From Leptospiraceae bacterium (GTDB taxonomy: Bacteria > Spirochaetota > Leptospiria > Turneriellales > Turneriellaceae), in NCBI GenBank assembly GCA_016788945.1, contig JAEUSA010000155.1:1-15809 (forward strand): a stretch of 15,809 nucleotides of DNA, in the 5' to 3' direction. Positions within the stretch are counted from its first letter, which is position 1. The number at the start of each line of letters is the position of its first letter. Shown here piece by piece: positions 13,711-15,809 of the stretch. Position numbers and translations under genes: made by a program. Below the pieces are notes generated by a model. The model was not told the origin of the DNA, ran no database searches, and was given only the letters and a program-made list of their open reading frames with translations.

Positions 13711-14466
13711 TTAACTATTCAACCTGAGAGACGCAATTTCTGGACGCAATACTTTGTCCCAATGCCATGTATCTGTCGCTACAGCGCGATTGACCTCGGC
13801 ATAAGTTTCCGGCGTGCCGCAGTCATACCAACGATCGCGATGCACGTAGGCACAAACCTTTTCGCCGGCTGCAATAAGCCCGGTGTAAGCCGTATAGACA
13901 ATGCTCGATGGCTCGGTTTTCAGAAATTGAAATAGCACGGGTTCAAAGACGGCGATGCCGGCATACAGATGCTCGCCCGTGCTCAGCGGGTTCAAGGTGC
14001 GATTGATATCCACAACCCGATCGTCTGTGCCAATCGTGATCGGCGCAATATCATTCGCCCGGGCATGCGGTACGGCGACGATAGTCAGCGCAGCCTCGCG
14101 CGCCGAATGAAACCTGAGCAGGCGCGGAATGTCGACATCGGCGACAATGTCGGCATTCGCCAGCAGCACCGGCGCGTCGGAGAGAAACCCTTCGCAGCGT
14201 TTGAGGCCACCACCGGTATCCAAAAGCTCGCTTTCTTCGGATACCAATAACCGCCACGGGTGTTCTGCCTGGTCGAGAATGTCGGTAATCGTCTCGGGAC
14301 AATGGTGCACGTTGACCGCAAGCTTTGCAACCTTTGCGGCGTAGAAAAAGCTCAGCGAATACGCGAGCATCGGCAAACCAGCCACGGGCAATGCAGGCTT
14401 TGCCCTCTTTGCCGTGAGCGCTTTGAGCCGCGTACCGCGCCCTGCGGCGAGCAAGAAGCCGTTCAT
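13711..14466 (-). CDS. murU: Nucleotidyltransferase, MurU-like (MurNAc-1-phosphate uridylyltransferase)
   Basis: A 251-residue sugar-phosphate nucleotidyltransferase. The signature LAAGRGTRLKALTAKRAKPALP occupies about residues 6-27. LLANADIVADVD (101-112) supplies the metal-binding Asp106, DTGGGLK lies at 83-89, and WYDCGTPETYAEVN is near the end. In Pseudomonas, MurU joins UTP and MurNAc-1-phosphate to UDP-MurNAc, bypassing the fosfomycin-sensitive route. The AmgK-like kinase two genes upstream supports that role, although other sugar-1-phosphates are possible and this protein is about 28 residues longer than Pseudomonas MurU. The ATG at 14466 is chosen because the family starts MxxxLLAAG and it follows the upstream stop by 7 bp; a longer open frame to 14640 merely runs into the neighbouring gene. 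Confidence 0.85.
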   Translation of the reverse strand: MNGFLLAAGRGTRLKALTAKRAKPALPVAGLPMLAYSLSFFYAAKVAKLAVNVHHCPETITDILDQAEHPWRLLVSEESELLDTGGGLKRCEGFLSDAPVLLANADIVADVDIPRLLRFHSAREAALTIVAVPHARANDIAPITIGTDDRVVDINRTLNPLSTGEHLYAGIAVFEPVLFQFLKTEPSSIVYTAYTGLIAAGEKVCAYVHRDRWYDCGTPETYAEVNRAVATDTWHWDKVLRPEIASLRLNS

Positions 14467-14473
14467 CGGCGCT

Positions 14474-14884
14474 TCACCATTCTTCGTTCTTCCAATTAGG
14501 CTTGTCGGGCTTTTTCGCGGCCTTTGCTTTCGCCTTACGCTTTGCCTTGCGGGCACGATCAAGTTTCGCAAGCCGCTTCTTTTTGTGCACAGGGTTTTCA
14601 ATGGCATTGGCGTCACGCTCTTTCTGCTCGAGCTTTTCACACAACATCACCCGCGCGGCGTAGCGGTTCATCCCCTGCGTGCGGTGTTTCATGCACTTGA
14701 TTTCAATGCCGCTGGGTGCGTGCGACAACCGCACGGCCGTCGAGACCTTGTTCACATTCTGCCCGCCCTTACCACCGCTGCGGATGAACGATTCTTCAAG
14801 ATCGGCCTCGCGTATACCGTGTTTCGCCAGGCGTGCTTCGAGCGCCGCGGCCTTGGCTGGTGAGACAGGTAGGCGAACCTCCAT
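14474..14884 (-). CDS. GGQ-containing release-factor-like ribosome-rescue protein
   Basis: A 136-residue protein made of the peptidyl-hydrolase domain of class I release factors without the codon-recognition domain. [18 protein letters not shown] contains the catalytic GGQ at residues 40-42, and [15 protein letters not shown] is the following conserved block. The C-terminal 40 residues are strongly basic ([25 protein letters not shown] in part), like the tails of ArfB and mitochondrial MTRFR (C12orf65) that reach into ribosomal RNA or the mRNA channel. It should free peptides from stalled ribosomes or 50S subunits. The overall pattern resembles MTRFR slightly more than ArfB, but this is by eye. 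It begins 2 bp after the kinase stop and ends 7 bp before murU, within a cell-wall recycling operon, which is an unexpected setting. Confidence 0.92.
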   Translation of the reverse strand: MEVRLPVSPAKAAALEARLAKHGIREADLEESFIRSGGKGGQNVNKVSTAVRLSHAPSGIEIKCMKHRTQGMNRYAARVMLCEKLEQKERDANAIENPVHKKKRLAKLDRARKAKRKAKAKAAKKPDKPNWKNEEW

Positions 14885-14886
14885 TA

Positions 14887-15809
14887 TCAGAAAACGTTTT
14901 GAGGTTGGTTACCGGCCATATTTTCGAGGTATTCTACCCACGGCCGCAGTTCTGCAGAGGCCTGGCTGATTTCACGCAGCATTTGCCACGCAGGATTCAG
15001 ATTCGCGGCAAAATCGGCGCGCCCCAATGCAGCCTGCCTGCCAAACGTGCCCATGGCCTTGACGATACGCTGGAATGCACTCAGCCGCCAGTAGTGGTCA
15101 AACTCAGTACGCGACTGCGCGTGAATGTCTTTGCCTGCCGCAAATGCATAGTCCAGTAACCGAGAACGCATCTCCGCAGTCATCGGAGCGTATGCATCAC
15201 ACAGCAGCGAACAAAGATCATACTGGAAAAGCCCAAGCCGTGCGTCCTGGAAGTCGATGATGTATTGTTTATTTTGGGGCTTTGCCCCACAATAAACAAT
15301 AATATTTCTGGAATGATAGTCGCGGTGCGTGAAGACTTTGCGCACGGGCGCTGCAAGTGTCTCTGCGACTTCGCGAAACTGCCCGCGCAACCGGGATAAA
15401 TCCCCCTCGCTGGGCTGTGCCCGATAATAACCTAACAGCGTATGTTCGATAAAGAACTCAAACTCGAACATCAGCTTCTCGACATCGAAGCTAAGCCGAA
15501 AGGCAGGGCATTCGCTGTCATCACGCAGGCGCTGCCAGCACAGCATGTGGTCAATCGCCTGCCGGTACAAGAGCTCCGCCGTGTCGGGTTGTTCGCGCAG
15601 CGCCTGGTTGAGGCTCAGGTCACCGAGGTCTTGCTGTAGCATGACACCTGCGGCAACGTCGCAATAAAAAATTTCTGGCACAGAAACGCCGCCGGTCTTC
15701 AGAAATTTCTGCACCGCGAGAACGTTCGGCATGTTTACTGCTGCGCTCTCGGCTCCTTCGTGCACGCCAATCACAGTGGTGCTGTCGGCGAGATGCAGAC
15801 GGTAGTAGC
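14887..15809 (-). CDS. amgK: AmgK-like aminoglycoside-phosphotransferase-family sugar kinase (N-terminus beyond window)
   Basis: The visible 307 residues, open to the window edge, form a kinase of the APH/choline-kinase fold. [20 protein letters not shown] near the edge belongs to the N-lobe. The catalytic loop is [13 protein letters not shown], and the metal-binding motif is [20 protein letters not shown]. The HRDYHSRN and DFQDA pattern with the adjacent murU points to AmgK, which phosphorylates MurNAc (and GlcNAc) at the anomeric position in peptidoglycan recycling; APH relatives with other substrates remain possible. Between the two motifs lies a 39-bp palindrome encoding [11 protein letters not shown]. 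Its TGA is 2 bp before the next gene's ATG, so it leads a tight operon. The N-terminus, including its start and promoter, is outside the window. Confidence 0.87.
   Translation of the reverse strand, partial: YYRLHLADSTTVIGVHEGAESAAVNMPNVLAVQKFLKTGGVSVPEIFYCDVAAGVMLQQDLGDLSLNQALREQPDTAELLYRQAIDHMLCWQRLRDDSECPAFRLSFDVEKLMFEFEFFIEHTLLGYYRAQPSEGDLSRLRGQFREVAETLAAPVRKVFTHRDYHSRNIIVYCGAKPQNKQYIIDFQDARLGLFQYDLCSLLCDAYAPMTAEMRSRLLDYAFAAGKDIHAQSRTEFDHYWRLSAFQRIVKAMGTFGRQAALGRADFAANLNPAWQMLREISQASAELRPWVEYLENMAGNQPQNVF
15263..15301. repeat. Near-perfect 39-bp palindrome inside the AmgK-like gene
   Basis: The arms ATTGTTTATTTTGGGGC (15264-15280) and GCCCCACAATAAACAAT (15284-15300) pair at 16 of 17 positions around a TTT loop; one more T-A pair at 15263/15301 extends it. 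The only mismatch is 15274/15290. On the minus strand it encodes roughly [12 protein letters not shown], between the HRDYHSRN and DFQDA motifs. The GC-rich inner stem (GGGGC/GCCCC) would form a stable mRNA hairpin. It lacks a terminal U-tract and lies mid-gene, so it does not look like a terminator. Confidence 0.92.

Noticed and set aside
13155..13727. Plus-strand open frame of 190 codons opposite the PAP2 gene
   Set aside because: Composition is dominated by Arg, Gln, His and Asn with no domain pattern, typical of an antisense shadow of a membrane-protein gene.
13884..13890. TGTAAGC half-site in the MurU-like gene
   Set aside because: A single half-site inside coding sequence with no second arm; not counted as an operator.
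14467..14640. Longer form of the MurU-like protein
   Set aside because: The extra 58 codons lie inside the release-factor-like gene in another frame and are rich in Arg, Lys and Ser; the signature begins right after the ATG at 14466.
1..15809. CRISPR arrays, tRNA/rRNA genes, insertion sequences, phage or plasmid functions
   Set aside because: No repeated spacer pattern, RNA-gene signature, transposase or integrase motif was seen on reading both strands.

Overview
The window reads as a piece of chromosome from a Gram-negative (diderm) bacterium of moderate GC content. Two genes encode outer-membrane beta-barrels with signal peptides, and a peptidoglycan-recycling gene pair is present. The coding is dense, with 0-5 bp junctions and several stop/start overlaps. 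A spirochaete of the Leptospirales (Turneriella-like) is my weak guess from the general look of the proteins; nothing in the sequence proves it. No rRNA, tRNA, CRISPR array, transposase or convincing intrinsic terminator was seen.

Region 1 (1-6226, minus strand) is a molybdenum hydroxylase operon in the order xdhA (Fe-S/FAD subunit), a small unknown membrane protein, xdhB (molybdopterin subunit), a GT-C-type membrane glycosyltransferase, and xdhC (cofactor-insertion chaperone, cut by the window start). The xanthine-specific residues of XdhB are conserved, so this should be a true xanthine dehydrogenase. Two membrane proteins of unrelated type are threaded into it. xdhB carries two palindromes inside its coding sequence, one of them an in-frame insertion. 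A divergent MFS transporter (6340-7599) shares the 113-bp upstream region.

Region 2 (7617-10993) looks like a small self-contained regulon. A zinc-free MDR oxidoreductase and two tandem paralogous outer-membrane barrel proteins lie on the minus strand, with a TetR-family repressor on the plus strand. Each of the three minus-strand genes has a perfect 15-bp palindrome, GCTTACA-N-TGTAAGC, upstream, and tetR has a 13/15 match just before its own start. The palindrome sits immediately next to a -35-like NTKACA hexamer, so it would occupy the promoter spacer.

Region 3 (11024-13056, plus) holds a zincin-like metallopeptidase with HECGH, overlapped ATGA-style by a D-Ala-D-Ala-ligase-like ATP-grasp enzyme. 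They start 30 bp after tetR and may share its transcript. This peptide-bond-making and peptide-bond-breaking pair is the least understood system in the window.

Region 4 (13053-15809, minus) is a tight operon: an AmgK-like sugar kinase (cut by the window end), a GGQ-containing release-factor-like ribosome-rescue protein, a MurU-like nucleotidyltransferase, and a PAP2-family membrane phosphatase. AmgK plus MurU indicates recycling of MurNAc/GlcNAc from the cell wall. The kinase gene contains a 39-bp near-perfect palindrome between its two catalytic motifs. Together with the two palindromes in xdhB, this suggests that small palindromes arise or insert within genes in this genome.
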